Shown here one piece after another: positions 51,364-60,132 of a stretch of 64,000 nucleotides of DNA; positions within the stretch are counted from its first letter, which is position 1, and the number at the start of each line of letters is the position of its first letter. Source of the DNA: Terrimesophilobacter mesophilus. Lineage in GTDB: Bacteria > Actinomycetota > Actinomycetes > Actinomycetales > Microbacteriaceae. Below the pieces are notes generated by a model. It did no database searches. It saw only the letters and a list, made by a program, of their open reading frames with translations, and had not been told where the DNA came from. The position numbers and the translations under genes are program-made. Where the stretch lies: assembly GCF_014200375.1 (NCBI RefSeq), contig NZ_JACHBP010000001.1, forward strand, positions 2,108,001-2,172,000, given 5' to 3'.

Positions 51364-52746
51364 TCAGTCTTCGATGGGACGGTCGCCGTCGGGGTCGCCC
51401 AGGAGTTCTTCGATCGCTCGATCCACGTCGTCCGGCTCCTGGTCGGGGTTGGTGATGCGCGCGATGAGCGCGGCAGGGTCGTCGATGTCCTCGCTCGACG
51501 GGATGAGGTCGGGGTGCGACCAGAGCGCGTCGCGCCGCTCGGCCCCCACGGCATCCGTGAGCTGCTGCCACATCGCCGCCGCTTCGCGGAGTCGGCGCGG
51601 CCGCAGTTCGAGGCCGACGAGCGTCGAGATGGCCGACTCCGCCGGCCCGCCGGATGCCCGCCGCCTGCGGACGGTTTCGGCGATCGCACCCGATTTGGGG
51701 AGCCGGGTCGTTGCGTCGGCCGTGACGACATCCACCCAGCCTTCGATGAGTGCGAGAGTGGTCTCCAGCCTCGCAAGGGCCGCGAGCTGCTGCTCGTTCT
51801 TGGGGGCGAGCAGTTCGCCCTGGGAGACCGCACGCTGGAGCGATTCCGTGTTGCTCGGGTCGAAGTCTTCGACGAGGCTCTCGAGTCTCGTGGTGTCGAT
51901 GCTGATCCCGCGGGCGATCTCGGTGATCGAGGTCAGCATCTGCAGGCGCAGCCACTTGGCGTGGCGGAAGAGGCGCGCGTGCGCGAGTTCGCGGACGGCG
52001 AGGTAGAGCCGCACCTGCTCGAGCTCGATGTCGAGTCCCGCGCCGAACGCGTCGAGGTTCTGCGGGATGATCGCGGCCTGGATGGCCCCATCGGCTGAGC
52101 CGTCGTCTCCGCCCAGGAGCGGGATGCCGACATCTCCGCCCGAGACGACCTCGGTGGAGAGCTGTCCGACGGCCTGCCCGAGCTGCATGGCGAAAAGGGT
52201 CCCTCCCACGTTGCGCATGAGCTTGCTCGCGCCGGCGATCATGTCGCCCATGTCCTCAGGCGACTGCTCGTGGAGGACGCGCGTCAAGGCGTCCGCGATG
52301 CTCGTCGCGACGGGTTCCGCCAGCTGGGTCCAGATCGGCATGGTCGCGGTGACCCACTCCGTGCGGCTGATGAGCCGCGGTGTCGACGTGATCTCGGAGA
52401 TGAAGGTGACGTCGTCGAGCCACAGTGCGGCGACGTGGAAGGCCTGCTCGAGTGCCGAGCGTTCCGCCGGCAGCGATGGTGTGCGCTGGTGTCCGGCGAC
52501 CGCCTTCGCCTGCTCGAGGGCGAGGCCCCAGTTGATGCCGTCCCCGCTGTTCTGCAGGGCATCCTGCAGTTTGCTCATGAGCTGCGCGATCTGCGCGGGG
52601 TCGCCGGGCAGCCCTGCAACCCCGGCGAGTTTGGACGGGTCGATGTCGGAGTCTCCGGACAGGAACCCGCGAAGCAGCTCCCGAAGATCGTCCTCCGGGT
52701 CGAAGTCGTCGTCGCGATCGAAGTCGCGATCCGAATTGTCAGGCAT
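51364..52746 (-). CDS. Zinc-dependent metalloprotease-like protein (DUF2342 family)
   Basis: The 460-residue protein has an acidic N-terminus, the helical segment LAVRELAHARLFRHAKWL, which occupies the place of a zinc-binding helix in this family, and downstream ALIEGWVDVVTADA, the conserved EGWVD motif. Family members are annotated as zinc-dependent (F420-linked) metalloproteases; proteolysis is not shown for most. It precedes the ThiF-like gene and is divergent from the PDZ protease, the same order as in mycobacteria. Confidence 0.82.
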   Translation of the reverse strand: MPDNSDRDFDRDDDFDPEDDLRELLRGFLSGDSDIDPSKLAGVAGLPGDPAQIAQLMSKLQDALQNSGDGINWGLALEQAKAVAGHQRTPSLPAERSALEQAFHVAALWLDDVTFISEITSTPRLISRTEWVTATMPIWTQLAEPVATSIADALTRVLHEQSPEDMGDMIAGASKLMRNVGGTLFAMQLGQAVGQLSTEVVSGGDVGIPLLGGDDGSADGAIQAAIIPQNLDAFGAGLDIELEQVRLYLAVRELAHARLFRHAKWLRLQMLTSITEIARGISIDTTRLESLVEDFDPSNTESLQRAVSQGELLAPKNEQQLAALARLETTLALIEGWVDVVTADATTRLPKSGAIAETVRRRRASGGPAESAISTLVGLELRPRRLREAAAMWQQLTDAVGAERRDALWSHPDLIPSSEDIDDPAALIARITNPDQEPDDVDRAIEELLGDPDGDRPIED

Positions 52747-52843
52747 GAAAACTACGCTAGCCGCTGCGCGCAGGAGGTCGCTGGGATTTCACCTAGGCTT
52801 GGAGACTGGCAGTGCGCCTGTGGCGAACAGGGATCACGAAAGG

Positions 52844-53962
52844 ATGACCGTGGCTCTCTTCGACAGCGTCGACGATCCGCCGGACAGGCGTCATGGCCGC
52901 GGCCGGAGGATCGGCGGCTGGATCGTCGCCGGCACGATTCTCGCGCTGTGCGTGTTCTCGCTCGTCCCGTCCCCGTACATCATCGAGACGCCCGGCCCGG
53001 TGTTCAACACTCTCGGCGACGTCACGATCGACGGTTCGAAGGTCCCGCTCATCGAGATCCCGAGCCAGACCACCTACCCGACCGCCGGCACTCTCGACCT
53101 CCTCACGGTGGACTCGATCGGAAATCCGCAGACTCTGCCGACCTGGTTCGAGGTCGTCACGGCCTGGTTCGATCCGAGCAGGGCCGTGCTGCCGTTGGAT
53201 GCCGTATACCCGCCCGGATACACGGTGCAGCAGTCGAACGAGGATGGCCGCATCCAGATGGCCAATTCGCAGAAGGACGCCGTGGCGGCGGCGCTCACAG
53301 AGCTCGGCTACGACCTTCCCCGCGTGGTGACCGTCGGAGCCCTCACGGATGACTCCGCATCCAAAGGGATCCTCGAACCCGGCGATGTGATCGTGTCGGT
53401 GAACGGCGAGGCGGTCGGTTCTGTCGAATCCATGCGCGCCGTGATCGCGAAATCGGGCGCAGGCAATCCGATTCCGATCGTCATCATCCGCAACGGCGTC
53501 CAGTCGACCGTGTCGGTCACGCCGAAGATGAGCGACGAGAGCCCGCCGGCGCCGATCGTCGGCGTGTACCCGTCGATCGACTACACCTTCCCGTTCGACG
53601 TGACGATCCAGCTCCAGAATGTGGGCGGGCCGAGCGGCGGCCAGATGTTCGCGCTCGGCATCATCGACAAGCTCACGCCGGGCGAGCTGAACGGAGGCAA
53701 GAAGATCGCCGGAACGGGGACGATCGACGCTTCCGGTGCCGTCGGGGCGATCGGCGGCATCCGCCAGAAGATGTACGGGGCGCTGCACGCCGGCGCCACC
53801 TGGTTCCTGGCCCCGAAGTCGAACTGCAGCGAGGTCGTCGGTCACGTGCCGTCGGGGCTCACCGTCGTGGCCGTCTCGACGCTCAAGGACTCGCTTGCCG
53901 CGCTCAAGGCCATCGAGTCCGGGAGCGGAACGGCGTCACTTCCGAGCTGCGCCGCCGGTTAG
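52844..53962 (+). CDS. Membrane-anchored PDZ/Lon-like serine protease
   Basis: The 372-residue protein has a single N-terminal membrane helix (GGWIVAGTILALCVFSLVP), an extracytoplasmic PDZ domain (about 165-235, GILEPGDVIVSVNGEAVGS) and a C-terminal Lon-type S16 peptidase domain. The catalytic Ser is in GGPSGGQMF and the Lys in GGIRQKMYGA, about 42 residues apart as in Lon. It probably acts in envelope protein quality control. The ATG has AAAGG upstream; the UPF0182 gene follows in the same direction. Confidence 0.93.
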   Translation: MTVALFDSVDDPPDRRHGRGRRIGGWIVAGTILALCVFSLVPSPYIIETPGPVFNTLGDVTIDGSKVPLIEIPSQTTYPTAGTLDLLTVDSIGNPQTLPTWFEVVTAWFDPSRAVLPLDAVYPPGYTVQQSNEDGRIQMANSQKDAVAAALTELGYDLPRVVTVGALTDDSASKGILEPGDVIVSVNGEAVGSVESMRAVIAKSGAGNPIPIVIIRNGVQSTVSVTPKMSDESPPAPIVGVYPSIDYTFPFDVTIQLQNVGGPSGGQMFALGIIDKLTPGELNGGKKIAGTGTIDASGAVGAIGGIRQKMYGALHAGATWFLAPKSNCSEVVGHVPSGLTVVAVSTLKDSLAALKAIESGSGTASLPSCAAG

Positions 53963-54030
53963 CGGCGGGCACCCCGCGCAGGCAACGGTTACGATGGTGT
54001 GACCCCTTTTCTCAAGCCAGGAGCGATTCC

Positions 54031-56943
54031 TTGACTTCGTCACAAGCCGAGCGCCAACCCGTCCGACGTTCACGAGTGCCCCTGGTCGCCGCGATCGCGG
54101 TCATCGCCGTCATCGTCATCGGCTTCTTCATCTTCGCGGGGCTCTACGCCGACTGGCTCTGGTACTCGCAGCTGGGCTTCCTGAACGTTCTCACCACGCA
54201 GTGGATCGCGAGCGGTGTGATGTTCGCGATCGGGTTCTTCGCCATGGCGATCCCGGTGTGGATCAGCATCGAGGTGGCCTTCCGGTGGCGCCCGGTGTAC
54301 GCGAAGCTCAGCTCACAGCTCGACCGCTACCAGCAGGTCATCGAGCCGCTTCGCCGGCTTGCGATGTACGGGATTCCGGCCGTGCTCGGGCTGTTCGCCG
54401 GATTCGCCACGAGCGCCAACTGGAAGGTCGCGCTCGAATGGCTGAACCGGACCCCTTCGGGGACGAAGGATCCGCAGTTCGGCCTCGACATTTCCTTCTA
54501 CCTCTTCGAGCTGCCGTTCTACCACTCGGTTCTCGCATTCGCATCGGCTGTCGTTCTCATCGCGATCATCAGCGTCCTGGCGACGAGTTACCTGTACGGC
54601 GCGCTGCGTTTCAACGGGCGCGAGGTGCGGATCTCGCGCTCCGCCCGCATCCAGCTCGCCACGATGGGAGCGATCTACCTCGCGCTCCAGGCCGTGAGCA
54701 TCTGGCTGGACCAGTACTCGACGATGGCGACGACCACGACGACCGACCTCATCACCGGTGCCTCCTACGCCGATGTGAACGCCGTCATCCCCGGTCGGGC
54801 GATTCTCGCGGGAATCGCGGCGCTCGTCGCGATCCTGTTCATCGTCACGGCCATCATCGGGCGGTGGCGCCTGCCGATCGTGGGGACGGCGCTCCTCATC
54901 GTGAGCGGCATCCTCATCGGTGGCGTGTACCCGTGGGTCGTGCAGAAGTTCCAGGTCGATCCGAGCGCGCGCAGCGTCGAGTCGACGTATATCCAGCGCA
55001 ACATCGATGCGACGCGGGCGGCATACGGCGTGTCCGATGTCACGGAGACCCCGTACAAGGCGAAGACGGATGCCGAACCCGGCGCCCTGCGCAACGACGC
55101 GGAGACGACGGCGAACATCCGCATCCTCGACCCCGCGCTCGTGTCGGATGCGTTCGCGCAGCTCGAACAGATCAAGCAGTATTACCAGTTCGCGCCGCAC
55201 CTGGATGTCGACCGCTACACGATCGACGGCAAGTCGCAGGACACCGTGATCGCGGTGCGCGAGCTGAACCAGTCCGGCATCGGCAGTTCGAGCAACTGGG
55301 TCAACGACCACATCGTGTACACGCACGGATACGGGGTGGTGGCGGCTTATGGCAACCAGCGCACCGTCGACGGCCTGCCGGTCTTCCTCGAGTCCGGAAT
55401 CCCCAGCACGGGCGATCTCGGCGAGTTCGAGCCGCGCGTGTACTTCGGCGAGGCATCGCCGGACTACTCGATCGTCGGTGCGCCGAAGGGGGCACCGGAA
55501 GCCGAACTGGACTATCCATCCGGCACCGAGGAGAACAGCCAGAACGCCACGACGACGTATCAGGGCGATGGCGGGCCGAAGCTCGACAACATCTTCAACA
55601 AGCTCGTGTATGCGATCAAGTTCCAGTCGGAGCAGATCCTGCTCTCGAGCGATGTGAACGACCAGTCCCAGATCCTGTACGACCGCGACCCGCTGACCCG
55701 TGTGCAGAAGGTGGCGCCGTACCTCACCCTGGACTCCGACCCGTATCCCGCCATCGTGGACGGGAAGATCCAGTGGATCGTCGACGGCTACACGACGAGC
55801 GATCAATACCCGTATTCGAATATCGAGCAGCTCTCGAACGCGATCGCGGACACCTACACGCCGACGCCGCTGTTCGCGGTCGACGACATCAACTACATTC
55901 GCAACTCGGTGAAGGCCACGGTGGACGCCTACACCGGCAAGGTCACGCTGTACGCGTGGGATGATTCGGATCCGATTCTGAAGACCTGGCAGAAGATCTT
56001 CCCGACGACGATCAAGCCGATGAGCGCGATGAGCCCGGATCTCATGAGTCACGTTCGGTACCCGTCGGATCTGTTCAAGGTGCAGCGGGCGATTCTTGGC
56101 ACCTACCACGTGACGGATCCCAACTCGTGGTTCTCGAGCGACGACGCCTGGGTGACCCCGCCGGACCCGACGCAGCCGCCGGCGAGCGCGAAGCTCCAGC
56201 CGCCGTATTACCTCACGATGAAGACACCGGGGGCTGATAAGTCGGCATTCACCCTGTACTCCACCTACATTCCGAAGGAGTCCGGCGACAAGGCGCGCAG
56301 CATCCTCACCGGATATCTCTCGGTGAATGCGGATGCCGGGGACACGCCGGGCACGATCTCGCCGGACTACGGCAAGTTCACCCTGCTCACTCTGCCGAAG
56401 GCGGAGACGGTGCCCGGCCCCGGCCAGGTGCAGAACAACTTCAACTCGGACCCGACCGTGTCGACCGAGCTGAACCTGCTCAGCCAGGGGTCGACGAAGG
56501 TGCTCAAGGGCAACCTGCTCACCCTGCCGGTCGGCGGCGGCCTGCTGTATGTGCAGCCGGTGTATATCCAGTCGACGGGGGAGACGAGCTACCCTCTCCT
56601 GAAGAAGGTTCTCGTGGCGTTCGGTGACAAGATCGCGTTCGAGCCGACGCTGGATGCCGCGCTCGATGAGATCTTCGGCGGCGACTCCGGGGCTTCGGCC
56701 GGCGACAACGGGACAGAGGGTCCTGGAACGGGTGGGCCCGGAACTGAGCAGCCTGGCACCGGCGGGCCGACGACGCCGTCCGACAACGCTGCGCTTGACG
56801 CTGCGCTCAAGGATGCTGCGGATGCACTCAAGGCGCGTGAGGCGGCCTACGCCGTCAACGACCTGGTTGCTGCGGCGCAGGCCGACAAGCAGTTGCAGGA
56901 TGCGCTGGAGCGGGCGATCGCGGCCGCGGGTGTCACCCCGTAG
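54031..56943 (+). CDS. UPF0182 family large membrane protein
   Basis: The 970-residue protein has about seven membrane helices in the first 320 residues, beginning VPLVAAIAVIAVIVIGFFIF, and then a large extracytoplasmic domain. It ends with a Gly/Pro/Thr linker (about 890-915) and an Ala-rich helical tail. The overall size and layout are those of UPF0182 (COG1615), conserved in actinobacteria and cyanobacteria with unknown function. The start is TTG with AGGAG seven bases upstream. The consistent pairing with the PDZ/Lon-like protease suggests a shared envelope role. Confidence 0.93.
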   Translation: MTSSQAERQPVRRSRVPLVAAIAVIAVIVIGFFIFAGLYADWLWYSQLGFLNVLTTQWIASGVMFAIGFFAMAIPVWISIEVAFRWRPVYAKLSSQLDRYQQVIEPLRRLAMYGIPAVLGLFAGFATSANWKVALEWLNRTPSGTKDPQFGLDISFYLFELPFYHSVLAFASAVVLIAIISVLATSYLYGALRFNGREVRISRSARIQLATMGAIYLALQAVSIWLDQYSTMATTTTTDLITGASYADVNAVIPGRAILAGIAALVAILFIVTAIIGRWRLPIVGTALLIVSGILIGGVYPWVVQKFQVDPSARSVESTYIQRNIDATRAAYGVSDVTETPYKAKTDAEPGALRNDAETTANIRILDPALVSDAFAQLEQIKQYYQFAPHLDVDRYTIDGKSQDTVIAVRELNQSGIGSSSNWVNDHIVYTHGYGVVAAYGNQRTVDGLPVFLESGIPSTGDLGEFEPRVYFGEASPDYSIVGAPKGAPEAELDYPSGTEENSQNATTTYQGDGGPKLDNIFNKLVYAIKFQSEQILLSSDVNDQSQILYDRDPLTRVQKVAPYLTLDSDPYPAIVDGKIQWIVDGYTTSDQYPYSNIEQLSNAIADTYTPTPLFAVDDINYIRNSVKATVDAYTGKVTLYAWDDSDPILKTWQKIFPTTIKPMSAMSPDLMSHVRYPSDLFKVQRAILGTYHVTDPNSWFSSDDAWVTPPDPTQPPASAKLQPPYYLTMKTPGADKSAFTLYSTYIPKESGDKARSILTGYLSVNADAGDTPGTISPDYGKFTLLTLPKAETVPGPGQVQNNFNSDPTVSTELNLLSQGSTKVLKGNLLTLPVGGGLLYVQPVYIQSTGETSYPLLKKVLVAFGDKIAFEPTLDAALDEIFGGDSGASAGDNGTEGPGTGGPGTEQPGTGGPTTPSDNAALDAALKDAADALKAREAAYAVNDLVAAAQADKQLQDALERAIAAAGVTP

Positions 56944-56944
56944 C

Positions 56945-56963
56945 GGGCGGGCCCGGCCCGCCC
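56945..56963 (+). terminator. GC hairpin after the UPF0182 gene
   Basis: GGGCGGG and CCCGCCC pair around CCCGG, starting one base after the UPF0182 stop codon. It separates that gene from the tRNA gene that follows. Confidence 0.5.
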
Positions 56964-56971
56964 CCCTGTGC

Positions 56972-56977
56972 TAGAGT
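56972..56977 (+). promoter_or_regulatory. -10 box of the tRNA gene
   Basis: TAGAGT preceded by TGTGC lies 12 bases ahead of the tRNA 5' end, placing transcription start a few bases before the mature end. A -35 box is not recognisable. Confidence 0.4.
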
Positions 56978-56989
56978 TGACCCTCGTGA

Positions 56990-57063
<74 letters not shown>

Positions 57064-57095
57064 CGCAGTGCCCCGTCGGGTTCGTCCTGGCAGGC

Positions 57096-57135
57096 GACAG
57101 AAGGCCCGGAACCGCAAGGTTCCGGGCCTTCTGTC
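57096..57135. terminator. Perfect 18-bp bidirectional hairpin with GCAA loop
   Basis: GACAGAAGGCCCGGAACC pairs perfectly with GGTTCCGGGCCTTCTGTC around a GCAA tetraloop. It lies 32 bases past the tRNA and 9 bases past the stop of the convergent membrane-protein gene, so it can serve both transcripts. Confidence 0.85.
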
Positions 57136-57144
57136 ATGACCTGA

Positions 57145-57939
57145 CTACGGGGTCGGGGGCGTGACGCTCTGGTTCTCCCAGTCGACGAGCTTCTGCGGGT
57201 CGATACCGCACTCCTTCACTTCCTGAGACAGCTGCTTGGTGAGACGGGACTTGCCCGCTGCGACCGCTTCCTGGGTCGTACCGACGAAGATCTGGCCGTC
57301 GGCGGAATCCTTGTTGACCGCCGACGCGTCCTGGCAGAGGTGGTACACGGATCCGGACTTCGTCCAGGTGACCTCGTCGGCGCCGGTAAGGAAGACGACG
57401 GCATCCGTGTCCTGGGCGTACGCCTCCTGCGACGGCGCATTCCAGTCGACACCGAACGCCAGCACGGCGACGAGCCCGACGACGATGGCGATTCCGCCGG
57501 CGATCCCCTTCTGCTTTCCATCCATGTCCTTGTTGAGGAAGATCATGATGATGAGCGGCAGGAACGCGAGGATCGTGATGATCGCGCCGAGTTGGTTCTG
57601 CACGAAGAACCGCACCTTGTCCTGCTTCGACGCGGGGTCGAAACGGTTCGCCTTCTTCCAGAGGACTGAGCCGACGGAGGCGAGGATGCCGATGACAACG
57701 ATCAGACCGATCAGCAGGATGAGGTGCCAGGTCTCGAACGGCTTCTGACGCAGCAGCCAGAAGATCGCGAACGCCTCGGTGCCGAGCGCGAGCACCCACA
57801 GAACGGCGGCGATGATCCGGAATCGCCCGGCTTTGGACTTCGACTCCGCCGTCGGCGTCCAGACGGGCTCTTTGCTCGACGTGGTCTCGGCATCTCCGGT
57901 CGACTCGACCCGGACGACCTTCTTGTTGCTCTTGGCCAT
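57145..57939 (-). CDS. Four-helix membrane protein of unknown function
   Basis: The 264-residue protein has a charged N-terminus (KSNKKVVRVESTG), four membrane helices (about residues 40-60, 72-92, 118-135, 145-163) and an extracytoplasmic C-terminal domain of about 95 residues with two Cys (VYHLCQDAS and VKECGIDP) that could form a disulfide. I do not recognise the family. The ATG giving MAKSNKK is chosen because GAGGGG lies seven bases upstream; the ATG six bases earlier is too close to it. Confidence 0.72.
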   Translation of the reverse strand: MAKSNKKVVRVESTGDAETTSSKEPVWTPTAESKSKAGRFRIIAAVLWVLALGTEAFAIFWLLRQKPFETWHLILLIGLIVVIGILASVGSVLWKKANRFDPASKQDKVRFFVQNQLGAIITILAFLPLIIMIFLNKDMDGKQKGIAGGIAIVVGLVAVLAFGVDWNAPSQEAYAQDTDAVVFLTGADEVTWTKSGSVYHLCQDASAVNKDSADGQIFVGTTQEAVAAGKSRLTKQLSQEVKECGIDPQKLVDWENQSVTPPTP

Positions 57940-57996
57940 TTTCATCCCCTCGATGTAGGAGGCACCAGCATACCGGGACTGCGGGCTCCCGGACCC

Positions 57997-59166
57997 CTAC
58001 CTTTCGAGCACGATCGCCAGGCCCTGGCCCACGCCGATGCAGATCGCGGCGACGCCCACACCGCCGCCTCGGCGAGCGAGTTCGTGGGCGACGTGGCCGA
58101 CAATGCGCGCACCGGATGCGCCGAGCGGATGCCCGATGGCGATCGCGCCCCCGTGGATGTTGACCTTCTCCGGGTCGAGGTCCGGCCAGAGCTTGAGGCA
58201 CGCAAGACTCTGCGACGCGAAGGCCTCGTTGAGCTCGACGACGTCGACATCCTCCCAGGTCTTTCCGGCGCGGGCGAGAGCCTTGTTCGCGGCCTCGACG
58301 GGGGCGATACCGAAGATGTCCGGGTCGACCGCGTGAACGCCCCTCGAGACGATGCGGGCGAGCGGCTCCGTGTCGAGGGCGTTCTCCGCGCCGATCACGA
58401 GGGCACCGGCGCCGTCGTTGAGGGGGGATGAGTTGCCGGCGGTGACCGAGCCGGTCCCGCGGAACGCGGGTTTAAGTTCGGCGAGGACCTCGAGGGACGT
58501 GTCGACCCTGATGCACTCGTCGCGCTCAAGGTCGACATCCGGCACCGCAACGACCTCGCGGTCGTAGATGCCCGCGTCCCAGGCCGCGGCGGCGAGTCGG
58601 TGACTGCGCAGCGCGAAGGCATCCTGCTCCTCACGGGAGATGTCGTAGCGGTCCGCGAGGATCTCGGCGGTCTCGCCGAGCGGCACGCTCCACTGGTCCG
58701 GCATCCGCGGATTGACCATGCGCCAGCCGAGCGTCGTCGAATACAGGGTCTCGTGGCCCGCCGGATAGGGCTTGGACGGCTTGAGCAGCACCCATGGCGC
58801 GCGGCTCATCGACTCGACTCCTCCGGCGAGCATGAGATGGGCGTCGCCGGTCTCGATCGCCCGGCTCGCCTGGATGACTGCTTCGACGCCGGAGCCGCAC
58901 AACCGGTTCGTCGTGGCGCCGGGCACGGATGTCGGGAATCCCGCAAGGATCGCCGCCATGCGCGCGACGTTGCGGTTGTCCTCTCCCGCGCCGTTGGCAT
59001 CGCCGAGGATGATGTCGTCCACGCGTGCGGGGTCGAGGGCGGGATTGCGTTGGAGCAGCTGGGCGAGCACGGTCGCGGCGAGGTCGTCCGGGCGCACGCC
59101 CGCAAGAGCCTTGCCGAGTCGGCCGAAGGGGGTGCGGATCGCGTCGAAGACGAAGCTGCTCGGCAT
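57997..59166 (-). CDS. Acetyl-CoA C-acyltransferase (thiolase)
   Basis: A 389-residue thiolase with nucleophile Cys90 in TTNRLCGSG, NEAFA, His346 in GGAIAIGHPLGASG and Cys376 in AICIGVGQG, all as in degradative or biosynthetic thiolases. It could act on acetoacetyl-CoA or 3-oxoadipyl-CoA; the sequence is close to PcaF/PhaA-type enzymes, but no pathway genes adjoin. It is apparently monocistronic and divergent from the amidase gene. Confidence 0.93.
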   Translation of the reverse strand: MPSSFVFDAIRTPFGRLGKALAGVRPDDLAATVLAQLLQRNPALDPARVDDIILGDANGAGEDNRNVARMAAILAGFPTSVPGATTNRLCGSGVEAVIQASRAIETGDAHLMLAGGVESMSRAPWVLLKPSKPYPAGHETLYSTTLGWRMVNPRMPDQWSVPLGETAEILADRYDISREEQDAFALRSHRLAAAAWDAGIYDREVVAVPDVDLERDECIRVDTSLEVLAELKPAFRGTGSVTAGNSSPLNDGAGALVIGAENALDTEPLARIVSRGVHAVDPDIFGIAPVEAANKALARAGKTWEDVDVVELNEAFASQSLACLKLWPDLDPEKVNIHGGAIAIGHPLGASGARIVGHVAHELARRGGGVGVAAICIGVGQGLAIVLER

Positions 59167-59230
59167 GCCCCGAGTCTATTGCGTGGACCGCGGGCGGGTC
59201 CTCGTCGGCGCGAGACGCCCGCGATGCTCG

Positions 59231-59236
59231 TAGGCT
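59231..59236 (+). promoter_or_regulatory. -10 box of the amidase gene, leaderless layout
   Basis: TAGGCT, then TGCACC, then ATG at 59243: a six-base gap. Confidence 0.55.
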
Positions 59237-59242
59237 TGCACC

Positions 59243-60052
59243 ATGACCGACGACTCGATCGCGATCGCCGTCGCCCAGTTCGCGCCCGGCGACGACACGG
59301 CGCAGAATCTCGCGGACATCCGCTCGCTCGCCACCCGCGCGGCGAGCCGGGGCGCGAAGCTCGTCGTCTTCCCCGAATACTCGTCCTTCTTCGTGCCCGA
59401 GCTGGGCGAACGCTCGGTCGCCGCCGCCGAACCGATCGACGGCCCCTTCGCCACAGCGCTAGCCGCGCTCGCCGACGAGCTCGGCGTTCACCTCGTCGCC
59501 GGCATGCTCGAGACCGTCCCCGATCCAAAGCGGTTCTCCAACACGCTCGTCGCGTTCGACGCATCCGGAAGACTCGTCGGGAAGTACCGCAAGATCCACC
59601 TGTACGACGCCTTCGGGCAGAAGGAGTCCGACTGGGTCGTGGCCGGCCCGATCGAGGCGCCGGAGACCTTCGCGCTCGGCGGGCTCACCGTCGGCCTGCA
59701 GACCTGCTACGACATCCGGTTCCCCGAGGTGACCCGCCGCATCGTGGATGCCGGCGCCGACCTCATCCTGCTGCCCAGCGAGTGGGTACGCGGCCCGCTC
59801 AAGGAGCACCACTGGCGCACGCTCGTCACCGCACGCGCGCTCGAGAACACCGTCTACATCGCCGCTGCAGACCAGGCTCCGCCCATCGGCGCAGGCAACA
59901 GTATGATCGTCGACCCGATGGGCATCGAGCTCGCCACGATCGGCGAGAACACGGATGTCGCCGTCGCCTGGATCTCGCCCGCCCGCATCGCCGAGGTGCG
60001 CGCCGTGAATCCTGCACTCGCGCTGCGTCGATTCGGGGTCACCCCGCTCTGA
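59243..60052 (+). CDS. Nitrilase-superfamily carbon-nitrogen hydrolase
   Basis: The 269-residue protein has the Glu-Lys-Cys triad of the nitrilase fold: Glu45 in VVFPEYSS, Lys117 in YRKIHLYD and Cys155 in LQTCYDIRFPE. The DxRFPE form and size are those of Nit/omega-amidase-like proteins, which repair deaminated metabolites or hydrolyse omega-amides. The start ATG is six bases after a -10 box. It is likely monocistronic. Confidence 0.92.
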   Translation: MTDDSIAIAVAQFAPGDDTAQNLADIRSLATRAASRGAKLVVFPEYSSFFVPELGERSVAAAEPIDGPFATALAALADELGVHLVAGMLETVPDPKRFSNTLVAFDASGRLVGKYRKIHLYDAFGQKESDWVVAGPIEAPETFALGGLTVGLQTCYDIRFPEVTRRIVDAGADLILLPSEWVRGPLKEHHWRTLVTARALENTVYIAAADQAPPIGAGNSMIVDPMGIELATIGENTDVAVAWISPARIAEVRAVNPALALRRFGVTPL

Positions 60053-60097
60053 CGGGTCGGCATCGAACGATTGCTTTCTAACCTGCCATGGAGTGCG

Positions 60098-60103
60098 TAG
60101 GCT
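60098..60103 (+). promoter_or_regulatory. -10 box upstream of the REC-deacetylase operon
   Basis: TAGGCT lies 29 bases before the ATG at 60133, which has a GGGGGAGA ribosome-binding site, so this operon has a normal leader. TTGCTT at 60071 is a possible but distant -35 box. Confidence 0.4.
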
Positions 60104-60132
60104 GTCTCTGACGGTCGATCTTGGGGGAGACG

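Noticed and set aside
54313..56109. Long minus-strand frame opposite the UPF0182 gene
   Set aside because: The plus-strand frame has membrane helices and family layout; the antisense product is charged low-complexity sequence.
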